Shown in pieces: positions 46,006 through 55,700 of a stretch of DNA of 64,000 nt (within the stretch, counting starts at the first letter, position 1; each line of letters starts with the position of its first letter). A program made the position numbers and the translations under genes. Below the pieces are notes generated by a model. That model was not told the DNA's origin. It searched no databases and saw nothing but the letters and a program-made list of their open reading frames with translations. The stretch is from Bradyrhizobium sp. CCGB12. Its GTDB lineage: Bacteria; Pseudomonadota; Alphaproteobacteria; Rhizobiales; Xanthobacteraceae. The DNA is taken from positions 8,606,001 through 8,670,000 of the forward strand of contig NZ_JANADO010000001.1 of the NCBI RefSeq assembly GCF_024199845.1. Direction: 5' to 3'.

Positions 46006-46845
46006 ATGAAGACGCTCTTGGTCCCGCTCCAGAATATCTCGATGATGCCATCCACGCTCGATGTCGTCGTGGGCCTCGCGCAACGTTCCGGTGCCTACGT
46101 CGAAGCTTTTCCACTCCGGTTCGGCATCCCCCGATATCTAACCGCAGAATTGGCCACCGGCATTCCTGTAGATGCGTACCAGGACAAGAGCGAAGCCGAA
46201 TTGAACGACATGCGCAACTTTTTCGAGGCATTCATGCTGAGGCACGATATTCCCCGAGCCACGGCGGGATCGAGCAGACCATGCTTCGGCTGGCTGGAAA
46301 ACGCGCCTGAGGGCGAAGACTTCGTCGGGAGTTATGGACGTGCCTTCGATCTGATCGTGATGGCACGGTCTGACGCTGATGCTGCGGGCCCTCACCGTCG
46401 CGCGATCGAATCCGCGTTGTTCGAGAGCGGCAGGCCCGTCCTGCTGGCGCCATTGAACTCATCAAGAAGCATCGCGACCAACATCATCATCCACTGGAAC
46501 GGCAGTACCGAACAAGCGCGGGCAAACGCATTTGCCATGCCGTTGCTTCGTCTGGCCGAAAGAGTATCGGTCCTAACTGTTGTTGGGGGGCAAGGGGTAC
46601 CGGGACCATCTGCCGACCGGATCGTCCAGCAACTGCGCTACAACGATATTGCAGCCGATGTGATGAGGGTTGAACTGGAGAACCGCGACACCGGAGAGGC
46701 GGTCCTCGATGCCGCCAGAGCTCAGGGCTGCGATCTATTGATCAAAGGAGCCTTCACCCGCACCAGGCTGCGGCAAATGATATTCGGTGGAGCGACCAGC
46801 TACATCATGGAACACGCGGATTTGCCGGTCCTGATGGCTCATTAG
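46006..46845 (+). CDS. Universal stress protein with two Usp domains
   Basis: 279 residues from ATG 46,006 preceded by GGGAGG. The N-terminal Usp starts MKTLLVPLQNISMM; the second carries the C-terminal strand-loop pattern (DLLIKGAFTRTRLRQMIFGG, then SYIMEHADLPVLMAH). The G-x2-G-x9-G-S/T ATP motif is only partly kept in the second domain (GAFTRTRLRQMIFGGATS). Tandem Usp proteins are common in rhizobia under stress or low oxygen. The kinase system upstream is adjacent but not obviously linked. Confidence 0.85.
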   Translation: MKTLLVPLQNISMMPSTLDVVVGLAQRSGAYVEAFPLRFGIPRYLTAELATGIPVDAYQDKSEAELNDMRNFFEAFMLRHDIPRATAGSSRPCFGWLENAPEGEDFVGSYGRAFDLIVMARSDADAAGPHRRAIESALFESGRPVLLAPLNSSRSIATNIIIHWNGSTEQARANAFAMPLLRLAERVSVLTVVGGQGVPGPSADRIVQQLRYNDIAADVMRVELENRDTGEAVLDAARAQGCDLLIKGAFTRTRLRQMIFGGATSYIMEHADLPVLMAH

Positions 46846-47039
46846 ACCCGCATGGAGGTTTCTCCGAAGAGTGCCGTCCTGCCCCTGTTCTGCCCGACGC
46901 CTTTTCATGGTGGCTGAGGCATCTCGCAAAGGAAAAGCTAACCACGTGCGAGGGCTGCACACGCGAGGCATGGAAAGAGCAATCAACCAATGATAGCATT
47001 TTCTTTCTGAGACCAACCAAGGGGACAGTCGTACCTGGA

Positions 47040-47345
47040 ATGACCAAGCTTCGCTCTTGGTTTCTGCCTGTTGCTGCGTGGATCGCTCTCGTCGGAGTTC
47101 TTCTCGCCTGGTTTACGCTCACACCACGCGGTGGTGCGCCGTACTGGTTGGTGAGTCTGATTGTGTCCTGGTTGCCCTTCCTGGGGCTGGTGGGCGTTTG
47201 GCTATGGTTTTCGCGCAGGAATGGGCGCGCGTCATCCGGTGCGAGTTGGGTCGATCTCTTCGAGCAGCAGATCGTGGAAACCCAACGCACGAACGCATTG
47301 TTGGAGAGGATCGCGGTGGCTCTTGAAAAGCCGTCCGCCGGTTAG
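47040..47345 (+). CDS. Small membrane protein with a C-terminal helix motif
   Basis: 101 residues with two membrane helices (LPVAAWIALVGVLLAWFTL, then LVSLIVSWLPFLGLVGVWLW) and a cytoplasmic tail FEQQIVETQRTNALLERIAV. The tail is strikingly like the end of the neighbouring TPR protein (REQQIADMQHRNAALERIAL). Family unknown. It starts after a ~190-bp gap and is followed closely by the TPR gene. Confidence 0.75.
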   Translation: MTKLRSWFLPVAAWIALVGVLLAWFTLTPRGGAPYWLVSLIVSWLPFLGLVGVWLWFSRRNGRASSGASWVDLFEQQIVETQRTNALLERIAVALEKPSAG

Positions 47346-47377
47346 CTCAAGCACTGGTGCATCGCGGGGAGAAGAGG

Positions 47378-48478
47378 ATGCGCTCTGGGATTTCCGCGCA
47401 TGTCCGGCTGGTTGCCTTGGTATTGGCAGCGGCCGCTGCCGTGAGCCGACCAGCAGCAGCCGACGATCGACAGGAGTGTTTGAACGGATCGAAGGAAACC
47501 GCTGCCGCGACCATCGCCGCCTGTACACGCGCGATTGAAAGGGGAGACTACGACGATGGTGACCTGTCCAACCTGTATCATCACCGCGGCTACTCCTGGT
47601 CGTGGACAAGTCTCTCCGATCGCGTCGACCGCGCCCTCAAGGACTACACCGACGCGATCCGGCTTGAACCGAAAGCTGTTAGCTCACTGCTCAACCGCTC
47701 GCATATCTACAACCAACGGCATGACTACGACCGGACGATAGCGGATGTGAACCGGGCGTTCGAAAGCGGCCTGTCGGACTATGGAAAGCGGGTCGGATAC
47801 GGCGAGCGCGGCTACGCCTATCAAGCCAAAGGTGACAACGACCGTGCCATCGCGGACTATACCGACAGCATCCAGCTCAATGCGAACAACTATGTCGCCC
47901 TCACGGCCCGCGGCAGTGCCTACCATGCCAAAGGCGATCTCGATCGCGCCATTGCCGACTACGACCAGGTGATCGCGCTTTACCCGAAATATGCGCTCGC
48001 CTACTACAACCGCTGCCTCGTATACAGGGAAAAGGGTGACCTTGATCGCGCCATCGCCGACTGCAGTCAGGCGATCGCGCTCTGTCCGCAATACAGGGAC
48101 GCCTATTACTACCGCGGCTACGCTTATCAAGCCAAGGGTGACGTCGACCTTGCCATCACCGACTACGATCAGATCATCGCGCTTGATCCGAAAGATCGCG
48201 ACGCCCATAGCAGTCGCGCCACTGCATACCTCTCCAGGGGCGATTTCCGCCGCGCCATCGCGGACTTTGGCCAGGAACAGGTGCTATTATGGCTCGCCAC
48301 CATTGTCTTGCTAGCTGCGATTGGCTGGCTTTGTAGCCGAACAGGCGTGCATGCGCGCCGACGGTGGTCCGGGCGGACAATGATCGAGGTTCGCGAACAA
48401 CAGATTGCCGACATGCAGCACAGGAACGCCGCCCTGGAGAGGATCGCGCTGGCTCTGGAGAAGCATTCGTCGGGTTAG
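47378..48478 (+). CDS. Exported TPR-repeat protein with a membrane anchor
   Basis: 366 residues from ATG 47,378. Signal peptide VRLVALVLAAAAAVSRPAAA, then about six TPR units of the type RGYAYQAKGDNDRAIADYTD and RCLVYREKGDLDRAIADCSQ, then a membrane helix (LLWLATIVLLAAIGWLCS) and the tail EQQIADMQHRNAALERIALA shared with the upstream gene. TPRs would face the periplasm and the tail the cytoplasm. Likely a protein-binding scaffold; partner unknown. Confidence 0.82.
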   Translation: MRSGISAHVRLVALVLAAAAAVSRPAAADDRQECLNGSKETAAATIAACTRAIERGDYDDGDLSNLYHHRGYSWSWTSLSDRVDRALKDYTDAIRLEPKAVSSLLNRSHIYNQRHDYDRTIADVNRAFESGLSDYGKRVGYGERGYAYQAKGDNDRAIADYTDSIQLNANNYVALTARGSAYHAKGDLDRAIADYDQVIALYPKYALAYYNRCLVYREKGDLDRAIADCSQAIALCPQYRDAYYYRGYAYQAKGDVDLAITDYDQIIALDPKDRDAHSSRATAYLSRGDFRRAIADFGQEQVLLWLATIVLLAAIGWLCSRTGVHARRRWSGRTMIEVREQQIADMQHRNAALERIALALEKHSSG

Positions 48479-48795
48479 CGCAACGGAAAGCGCTTTATCG
48501 TCTTGGGTGCATAAGGGATCGAGCGAACTCTCTCTCGCTGAGCTACGCGCTCTTCAGCCGCCGATGTGCGGGATGCGGCCTCTCTTCCAATCGCGTGCGG
48601 GCTCTCCCGAATGATGCCATTGTGCCCCTGTTTTGCCCGACGCGTCAACCGGAATTCGGAAAAGTCGCAACCCCTTGTTTTCGCTCGCGTCAGCTACTGT
48701 GCATGGGGTTGTTTTCGCATGTTTAATCGAGGCGGCCCCCGGAGCCTGTCAGGCGTCGACCATCGACTGTAGCCGGCATGTTTCAGGAAGATGGA
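48479..48795. other. Non-coding stretch left of the island boundary
   Basis: No convincing gene. It contains the motif TGCCCCTGTTTTGCCCGACG at about 48,622, near-identical to one at about 46,877 (one base differs). The motif appears twice in this window and may be a short dispersed repeat. The right end abuts the tRNA fragment. Confidence 0.4.
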
Positions 48796-48840
48796 TGGTG
48801 GGCGCACAAGGGATCGAACCTTGGACCTCTCCCGTGTGAA
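48796..48840 (-). tRNA. 3' half of tRNA-Val(CAC), island attachment site remnant
   Basis: Read leftward: anticodon loop TTCACAC (anticodon CAC), anticodon-stem half GGGAG, variable AGGTC, T-arm CAAGG-TTCGATC-CCTTG, acceptor half TGCGCCC, A, and CCA. The bases before the loop do not make the 5' half (no CTCCC), so the gene is only the 3' half. This is the usual duplicate left when an integrase inserts an element into a tRNA. The integrase gene begins 324 bases away. Confidence 0.85.
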
Positions 48841-49014
48841 CCACAATCCGTAGACCCGAGCCAACCAAATCCGGCCATAGTTGAAATGTAAAAACCCCTT
48901 CAATTAAGATGGGTTGTAGCCCTATTCGGCCATATGAGCCCATAGGTGACCTTGCTACATTTTGTATGCCCCCGTTGTGCCCGCCGTGGATTTTCCCTCG
49001 GGGCACAAAAACGA

Positions 49015-49106
49015 GGGGAGGTCTGAGACCCGGTTCTGTTTGGGTCTGTGGATCCTCCCCGCGCAGGCACACGGCAAAAGGGGAGGGTCTGAGGCCCAGT
49101 TCTGTT
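49015..49106. repeat. Imperfect direct repeats upstream of the integrase
   Basis: GGGGAGGTCTGAGACCCGGT (from 49,015) and GGGGAGGGTCTGAGGCCCAG (from 49,080) share 26-27 bases with few changes, 65 bases apart. A separate TTGTGCCC/GGGCACAA inverted pair is at 48,975 and 49,001. The 48,841-49,163 region holds nothing else obvious. These could be arm-type integrase sites or promoter elements. Confidence 0.6.
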
Positions 49107-49163
49107 CGAGAGCTGCCCGCCCTTTTTGCGGGGCACGCTGGGCACAGAGAGAGGGAAGGAATC

Positions 49164-50495
49164 ATGACGGAGCCGGCCAACCAGCTTACACTCACCGATA
49201 CGGTGATCCGCAACGCAACGCTGCCGCCGGGTAAGGCGCAGCATTATCTCCACGACGACAAGCTGCCCGGCCTTGCCTTGCGCATGCGCGCCACCGGCGG
49301 CCGGACCTGGGTCTACCTCTTCACCAAGCCGGGGGTGAGGGGTACCCAGCGCAAGACCCTCGGCGCGTGGCCCAAATATAATGAGAAAGCCGCGCGCAAG
49401 GCCGCCACCATCGCCGCAGGCGAGGTCGTCAAGGGCTTGGACCCAAACGACGCGAAGCGCGAGGCGAGGCGGCAACAGGCAGCCGAGAAGCAGCGCACCA
49501 CGCTCGCGACCCTCATTGTTGAAGATGGTCCCTACCAGACGTCCCTGACCGAACGTCAAGTGGTAAATTGGAAGCCAGCAATGTCGGCGCTGCGGCGCGG
49601 GCTCAAGGATCACGCCGAAAGCGGTGTGGGGGACCTAACGCGACGGCAGATCATGGCTGCGGTCGACAAGATTGCCAAGACCGGCAAGCGCGGTGCAGCT
49701 AGGGACTTGCGCAAGCACGTGCATACCTTCCTCGAATGGTGCGTCGGCGAGGGCTATGTCGAGCACAACGTACTCGCTGGCTATCGCGCTCCCAAGGAAA
49801 CGCGCGCGCAAAGGGTCGGACGCCGAACGAAGGGTCGCGCGCTGACCGATGAGGAAATCATCAAGATCTGGGATGCATCCGGCAAGCTCGGGGCGTTCGG
49901 TCTCCTGGCACGCATGTGCCTGCTCGGCGGCCCACGCCGCAGCGAGCCTACCATGATCGAGTGGCGAAAGCACATCATGGACGACCGGATCACCTTCGAC
50001 GCAACGTGGACCAAGATGGGGCTGCACCACGATGTGCCGCGCACTCACCTGGTTGACGAGGTGCTCACGGCCGCGAAACATTTCCAGCGGGCAACCTCCG
50101 ACTATGTCTTCCCATCACCAAAGACCGGCGGCCAGATGTCCGGCTTCACCAAGATGGTCAATCGCCTGGTCAAGGAAGCGAGCGTCGCCAAGTTCACCAT
50201 GCATGACTTAAGGCGCAGCTTGCGCACCATCATGTCGCGTTGCGGCTACGACAACGAAATCCAGCGGCTGTGTGTTGGGCAAAAGCCAAGCGGAATTGAT
50301 CAGGTCTACAATCACGACGAACAGTGGATCATCCGCAAGATGGCGTTCGAAGCAGCCCACGACTACATTGCCGAATTGGTCGGCGCGAAACGGGTCGGCA
50401 AAATCGTGCGCCTTCAGCGGACGAATCCGCTTGACCCGATCAAGGCCGAACTCCTCGGCCGTCTCCGTGAGCATTATGCGGCTGAGGCGCCCTAG
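49164..50495 (+). CDS. Tyrosine-type site-specific integrase
   Basis: 443 residues from ATG 49,164 with AGGGAAGGA upstream. N-terminal DUF4102-type arm-binding domain (LPGLALRMRATGGRTWVYLF), then core-binding and catalytic parts: Arg in LLGGPRRSEP, H-x-x-R in MHDLRRSLRT, and Tyr in IDQVYNHDE. The expected His/Trp between them reads LCVGQKPSG, with Gln where LGH is common. It is the integrase for the tRNA-Val site. Its 3' end overlaps the convergent gene by 56 bases. Confidence 0.9.
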   Translation: MTEPANQLTLTDTVIRNATLPPGKAQHYLHDDKLPGLALRMRATGGRTWVYLFTKPGVRGTQRKTLGAWPKYNEKAARKAATIAAGEVVKGLDPNDAKREARRQQAAEKQRTTLATLIVEDGPYQTSLTERQVVNWKPAMSALRRGLKDHAESGVGDLTRRQIMAAVDKIAKTGKRGAARDLRKHVHTFLEWCVGEGYVEHNVLAGYRAPKETRAQRVGRRTKGRALTDEEIIKIWDASGKLGAFGLLARMCLLGGPRRSEPTMIEWRKHIMDDRITFDATWTKMGLHHDVPRTHLVDEVLTAAKHFQRATSDYVFPSPKTGGQMSGFTKMVNRLVKEASVAKFTMHDLRRSLRTIMSRCGYDNEIQRLCVGQKPSGIDQVYNHDEQWIIRKMAFEAAHDYIAELVGAKRVGKIVRLQRTNPLDPIKAELLGRLREHYAAEAP

Positions 50496-50808
50496 TGGTC
50501 CTATCGCACTTGGCCAGATAGTCGCGCACCGCATCGACACGATAGAGAGGCCGGCCATCGACGTAGCGCCACTTCAGCGGGTGGTTTGGATCGCGCCGCC
50601 ACTGTTCCAGCGCTCCGGGCGTGCGCCGGATGACCGCGGCCGCCTCTAATGCCGTCAAATTAGAGCTGCTCGGCAGTGTATCGATATCGAACGTCGCCGG
50701 TGGCGGCATGCCACGGTTCTTGCGACGCCGCTTTGTGGCAGGCGGCACCTTGATGTCGTCTGGCGACCCAAGTGTCTTGATCCGGGTCTTTCCGTCTTTG
50801 CCGCCCAT
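50440..50808 (-). CDS. Small HTH protein, AlpA/excisionase-like
   Basis: 122 residues. A basic N-terminus (ATKRRRKNRG) is followed by a MerR/excisionase-type helix-turn-helix: LTALEAAAVIRRTPGALEQW and RYVDGRPLYRVDAVRDYLA. Next to an integrase, an AlpA-like or excisionase role is likely. Convergent with, and overlapping, the integrase end. A shorter start cannot be excluded. Confidence 0.7.
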   Translation of the reverse strand: MGGKDGKTRIKTLGSPDDIKVPPATKRRRKNRGMPPPATFDIDTLPSSSNLTALEAAAVIRRTPGALEQWRRDPNHPLKWRYVDGRPLYRVDAVRDYLAKCDRTTRAPQPHNAHGDGRGVRP

Positions 50809-51027
50809 GCCTCAGCTCCGAACCATGATCGGTCTTAGGCAATAAGATCCTAGCCTTCTCAAGCAAGAAAGAAATCTAAAGCGCTGTTATGGCTGCTGGG
50901 TAGCTGTGGCGTGCAAATAGGACGAGTCGCTCCCTTTGCCGAGAGGTTGAAGCTGTCTGCGGTCTGGGGCCGATCGGCATCCCAAAATATTGATGGACCT
51001 CGCATCTGGGGTCAATGTTAGCTGAAA

Positions 51028-51663
51028 ATGATTGGTTTGGTCGTCGATTCGGAAAGCGCTCGGGAAGATACCTTCGCGCTCGCTTTGGCGAACCCAACGG
51101 TTTGCAGAATTTTCTTCGCAGCGACGGCAGCGACAATCTCGTGCATTGGGATTTCAATATTAAGATTTCTGCGCGCACAGCAGCAGATAAATCAGTGGAA
51201 AGCTTGGTTTCTCTCGGACCAGAACAAATCTGGCTTCCTGGCCACAGTCAGCGCCGTCCAGGTCCCACAGCATATGGCCCGAAATCCGACCTACAACAAA
51301 TATGTTCTCGTCTTCGATCGTCGAGCAGAATACGCGGGCAACGAAGATCGTAGGCGGCTTGTGAAGGCCGCCGAAACTGACGATTTCAAGATCATCACGT
51401 TCGACAGTCTTGCGGAGGGTCTCAGCCAAAAACAAGAGCGCACAGTTGGTAGTCGGCATAATCAATTCATCGATATCCTTGCCGACGAGATCACGGATGC
51501 GGGGATGTATGCGTGGATGGAGTCGACGCAGCTTCGCGTGAGCAAAGCGCTCCACGAAAGGCTGAGAAAGGGGGGCTCCAATCACTTCGTCCTCGGCGAT
51601 GATGGCCAGCGGCAAGAACCGCTCAGCCGCGCCGCTTCGCTGGTCCGGGTTCGGCCTAACTGA
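51028..51663 (+). CDS. Possible remnant of a Shedu-type (DUF4263) nuclease
   Basis: 211-residue frame. The section RAQQQINQWKAWFLSDQN, then NPTYNKYVLVFDRRAEYAGN and DDFKIITFDSLAEGL, resembles the C-terminal half of DUF4263/Shedu proteins. The N-terminal ~50 residues do not show the nuclease E-x-K core, and another frame (51,015-51,353) carries GEPNGLQNFLRSDGSDNLVH with no clean junction. It may be truncated or frameshifted. Function as a defence nuclease is therefore doubtful. A minus-strand frame (51,160-51,615) is a less likely alternative. Confidence 0.4.
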   Translation: MIGLVVDSESAREDTFALALANPTVCRIFFAATAATISCIGISILRFLRAQQQINQWKAWFLSDQNKSGFLATVSAVQVPQHMARNPTYNKYVLVFDRRAEYAGNEDRRRLVKAAETDDFKIITFDSLAEGLSQKQERTVGSRHNQFIDILADEITDAGMYAWMESTQLRVSKALHERLRKGGSNHFVLGDDGQRQEPLSRAASLVRVRPN

Positions 51664-51947
51664 TCTTCGTTCCGGACAGCGTCGAAACAGCAGGCCGGCG
51701 AGCCGATCATGACCTTTCGTTGTAGAGGATCGCCTGAAACGGCCAGGCTCGAAATCGGCTTCCTGTAACTTATTGAAATACAGCGGTTTTTTGTTGGTGC
51801 CTCGTGGGAGCCTGGAAACGCCGAATGGCCGCCCCGCGTTCTCCCCAAAAAATATGCGTCGTTCCGGCAGCGTGGGCTAGAGTTGCGCGCGGGCAATGTG
51901 CGTAATCCAGAGTTGAATACTGGAACCGCTATGGGTTGGGGGGAAGA
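51664..51947. promoter_or_regulatory. Gap upstream of the Hachiman-like operon
   Basis: No credible gene in 284 bases. The end carries GGGGGGAAGA directly before the GTG start at 51,948, a strong ribosome site. I see AT-rich stretches at about 51,762-51,795 that could hold the operon promoter, but no clear -35/-10 pair. Confidence 0.35.
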
Positions 51948-52721
51948 GTGTCATTCGCGGATTGGTGTGAACAACAGGAAGAGGCTGTTGGCGACCACAA
52001 CCTCACAGTCCTGACGAGCTTAGCCGCAGGCCGCGAAGTCGGCCGGGATGCGACCGCGCTTTGTGTACCGACGCACTACGCATCCGAGGAACGCATCGCG
52101 GATCTACTTCAGCGTCTCGGTAAAACGGCGTCAGCTGCGTTCATCAAGCAAAAACTTCCGGAAGGCTCCCGTATCCGATCCGGCGACCTCGGCGAAATAC
52201 TGGCCACGGAATACGTCGCCGAAAAGATGACATTCACGGTGCCCATCAAGCGCTTGCGATGGAAGGACCATCGCGAGATGGCAATGCGCGGTGACGATGT
52301 ACTGGCAGTCCGCATCCCAGACGATGGCAACCCTCTCGACTTTCTCAAGGCAGAATCAAAAAGCCGTGCGCAGCTTCAAACAGATGTCGTCGCATCAGCC
52401 AGAACATCCTTGAATGCCGACGGAGGCCTGCCATCACCACACGCTCTGGCGTTCGTTGCTGACCGCTTGCGCGAACTAGGGCAAGTCGAACTCTCCAATA
52501 AGATCGATGACGCCCAGCTCGCCGATGGGATTCTTCCCGATCAAGTCTGCCATCTATTGTTCGTATTCACGGGCAACGACCCGACGAATTTTCTTCGCAC
52601 AGATCTCCAGCAGTACGCCGGTACGATGGAGCAATTTAGCGTAGGCCTGAGAATTGCCGACCACGCACAGTTCATTGAGGACGTTTACGAGAAGGTGATT
52701 GCCGATGGCGACAACGGTTGA
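51948..52721 (+). CDS. HamA-like DUF1837 nuclease (Hachiman defence)
   Basis: 257 residues. The DUF1837 layout is SGDLGEILATEYV (Glu83), RGDDVLAVRIP (Asp117) and LDFLKAESKSRA (Glu136-x-Lys138), giving a PD-(D/E)XK active site with all residues present. In Hachiman, HamA is a DNase held by the HamB helicase and released when infection or DNA damage is sensed. It is followed, with a 17-base overlap, by a helicase gene. GTG 51,948 is preferred over TTG 51,936 by its ribosome site. Confidence 0.7.
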   Translation: MSFADWCEQQEEAVGDHNLTVLTSLAAGREVGRDATALCVPTHYASEERIADLLQRLGKTASAAFIKQKLPEGSRIRSGDLGEILATEYVAEKMTFTVPIKRLRWKDHREMAMRGDDVLAVRIPDDGNPLDFLKAESKSRAQLQTDVVASARTSLNADGGLPSPHALAFVADRLRELGQVELSNKIDDAQLADGILPDQVCHLLFVFTGNDPTNFLRTDLQQYAGTMEQFSVGLRIADHAQFIEDVYEKVIADGDNG

Positions 52722-55700
52722 GGAGCTGCAAAACAGTATCCGCCAAGCCATCGGCCCCGGCTTCCGCGCCCGATTGATCGACCGCGGCGAAGCCAGGTCT
52801 ATGATTTGGCGAGACGGCGTCCTTCCGCCCGGCTCCCCGGCATTCGCTCAAACACTGTCGTATGACCTGCTGTCCTATGCCTATTCGCTGCTTGGGATGG
52901 GTTTGCGCCTGAAGGAAGCTGGCGGTGATCAAGTGATCGCGCGCCAGGCATTCGAATACGCAGGCATGGCCCTCGAAAGCGTTCTTCTTAAAGGCGAGCG
53001 TGCCGATGACACGCGCAGTTTTCACTACATCGTGGCCGCCGGCGCATATCATCTGGGCCGGTTCTCCGCGCGCGCCTTCTCGCTTTTGTCACACGGACAG
53101 CGCGAAGCTTCGTTCTCTCCAATAGAGCGTTGCCTGGCCAGCCTCGTCCTTCGGGACTTGGCTACGCTGGAATCTGAATTCTTGCGTGGCGCGTTGAAGG
53201 CCCCGGCGCGGATGCCAGCATAGCGCAGTTTCTCCAAGATGGCTGGGATGCCGCAACAGAAGGCGAGCCGCCAGATCCAGAAAACGGCTCTTACGTTGTC
53301 GATGCCCTTGGCGCAGCTATTATCGATAATTTCCTTGCCGGGATGGGTCTTTTCTTATTCGCTGTGGAACGTGGGGAACAAGAATATATCACCCAGGCCG
53401 TTGAGCGCCTTCGGGTCGGCCTTCGAGTGTGCGCTGAGGTAAATCTACTGCCTCAATGGTGGACATACCGCCTTGCTATAAACATCATCGACGACCTGTG
53501 GTCATCCAGTTTCCATGCACGTCTCCCGTTGCTGCCGAACACACCGGATGAGGTGCGCTGGGCGGATCTGAGAAAGCTGTTCATTTCTCTTTTATATCGG
53601 CGACCGCGCTCCGAAATAGACCTCTGGCCGTCGCAGATTGATGCCGCGGCAAAAGCCGTAAACGAGGGCAACGATTTGGTCGTCTCCCTTCCGACGAGCG
53701 CGGGAAAAACGCGCATCGCCGAACTCTGTATTCTCCGCTGTCTGGCTGCCGAGAAGCGCGTTGTGTTTGTGACACCGCTTCGCGCCCTATCGGCTCAGAC
53801 CGAAAATACCCTCCACCGCACCTTCGGACCATTGGGCAAGACCATCTCAACCCTCTATGGAAGCATTGGCACGAGTGTTTTTGAGACGGATGCGCTGGGC
53901 TCGCGAAACATCGTGGTGGCCACACCGGAGAAGCTTGACTTTGCCCTGCGAAATCAGCCGTCGCTACTCGACGATGTCGGCCTCGTCATTCTCGATGAAG
54001 GACATATGATAGGACTAGGCGAGCGCGAGGTGCGTTACGAGGTTCAAATCCAGCGACTCTTGAAACGTCCCGACGCTGGCAATCGACGTATCGTTTGCCT
54101 ATCCGCCATCTTACCTGAAGGCGACCAGCTTGACGATTTTGTCGCTTGGCTCGGCAACGATGACGATCAAAGCCTCATCAAGAGCGCGTGGCGGCCGACA
54201 CGGCTCCGATTTGGCGAAATTATATGGTCGGCAAATCGCGCCCGTATGAATATCCATGTCGGCAATGAGAATCCCTTCGTTCCCGGCTTTTTCTCATCGA
54301 AAGCTCCCACACGCGGGCAGCGGCGAAAACTGTTTCCGTCCGATCACCGAGAACTGGTTCTAGCCACCACGTGGCGGCTTACAGATGATGGACAAACCGT
54401 CCTGATTTACTGCCCGGAACGCCGGTCGGTTGAGCCCTATGCATCGGCGATAGTAAAGCTGCACGGGTACGGTCTGTTACCCTCGCTGCTGGGTCCGAAT
54501 GAGGCAAGCATTGCTGTTGCTCTCGCTATCGGTGCGGTGGCTGGGCGAGGACCACGATATCCTGTCATGCCTCAAACTTGGTGTAGCAATCCACCACGGC
54601 GCACTTCCGACGCCGTTCCGGAAAGAAGTTGAAAAGCTTCTGCGTGACGGCATTCTCAGGGTTACGGTATCATCACCGACGCTTGCGCAAGGCCTCAATC
54701 TCTCTGCCACAACGATTGTGATGCACGGCATCATCCGGAACAGGCAGCCTATCGAAGTCTCCGAGTTCCGCAACGTCATCGGGCGAGCCGGAAGGGCTTT
54801 CGTCGATGTGGACGGGCTGGTCCTCTTTCCATTTTTCGAGCCGAATGCACAACGATCCGCACAATGGGAAACGCTAAAGGCGGGTGACCAGGGCCGCGAG
54901 ATGGAAAGCGGCCTGCTCCGCCTAATCATATCTCTCGTACAACGCATGTACTCAAGTCTAGGTGGCGACCTTGCCCAGTTGCTCGAATACATCCTCAACA
55001 ACGCTCAGGTCTGGGAGTTTCCCGCCGTTACTGGCGAGTCTGCTGAGCGCAGGGACGCAGCGCTACGCGACTGGCAACAGTATCTAACGACGCTTGATAC
55101 AGCCATCTTGAGTCTCATCGGCGAAAACGAAGTGCCCGATGACGAGGTCTCTGCCCAGCTCGACGCTATCTTAAGCTCTTCGTTGTGGGAACGGCGGCTC
55201 ACTCGACGACCCCAAGAGATTCAGCATATTTTTAAGAGCGCTCTCTTAAGCCGCTCCAAGTTCCTTTGGCAAAACTCCACATCGACCCAGCGTCGCGCTT
55301 ATTTCTTAGCGGGCGTGGGATACGAGACCGGCAAAAAGCTGGACGAAATTGCTCCAAATGCCAATGAGCTACTATTGCAAGCGAACGGGGCGGTTCTCAC
55401 GGGTGACAATGAGCAGGCCATAACGGCGATTACGGCACTTGCAGAACTGCTTTTCGAGATTTTGCCATTCAAACCAAATGTGCAGCCGGCTAATTGGCGC
55501 GACATTCTCCGCGCATGGCTCCTGGGCGAGCCTGTCGCGGCGTTGGCGAAAAATGACGAGGATGTCCTCCGCTTTGTCGAAGATGCCTTGATCTACCGAT
55601 TGCCGTGGGGGATGGAGGCCATTCGTGTTCGTGCCCTCGCTTGCGGCGACCAGTTTGAGGACGGAACGGATCTTGATGACTATGAACTCAGCCTTGCGGT

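Noticed and set aside
48796..48870. A complete tRNA-Val gene
   Set aside because: Bases right of the anticodon loop do not form the anticodon stem, D-arm or acceptor 5' strand; only the 3' half exists.
51160..51615. Minus-strand 151-residue frame
   Set aside because: Codon pattern and the DUF4263-like segment favour the plus strand, though confidence is low for both.
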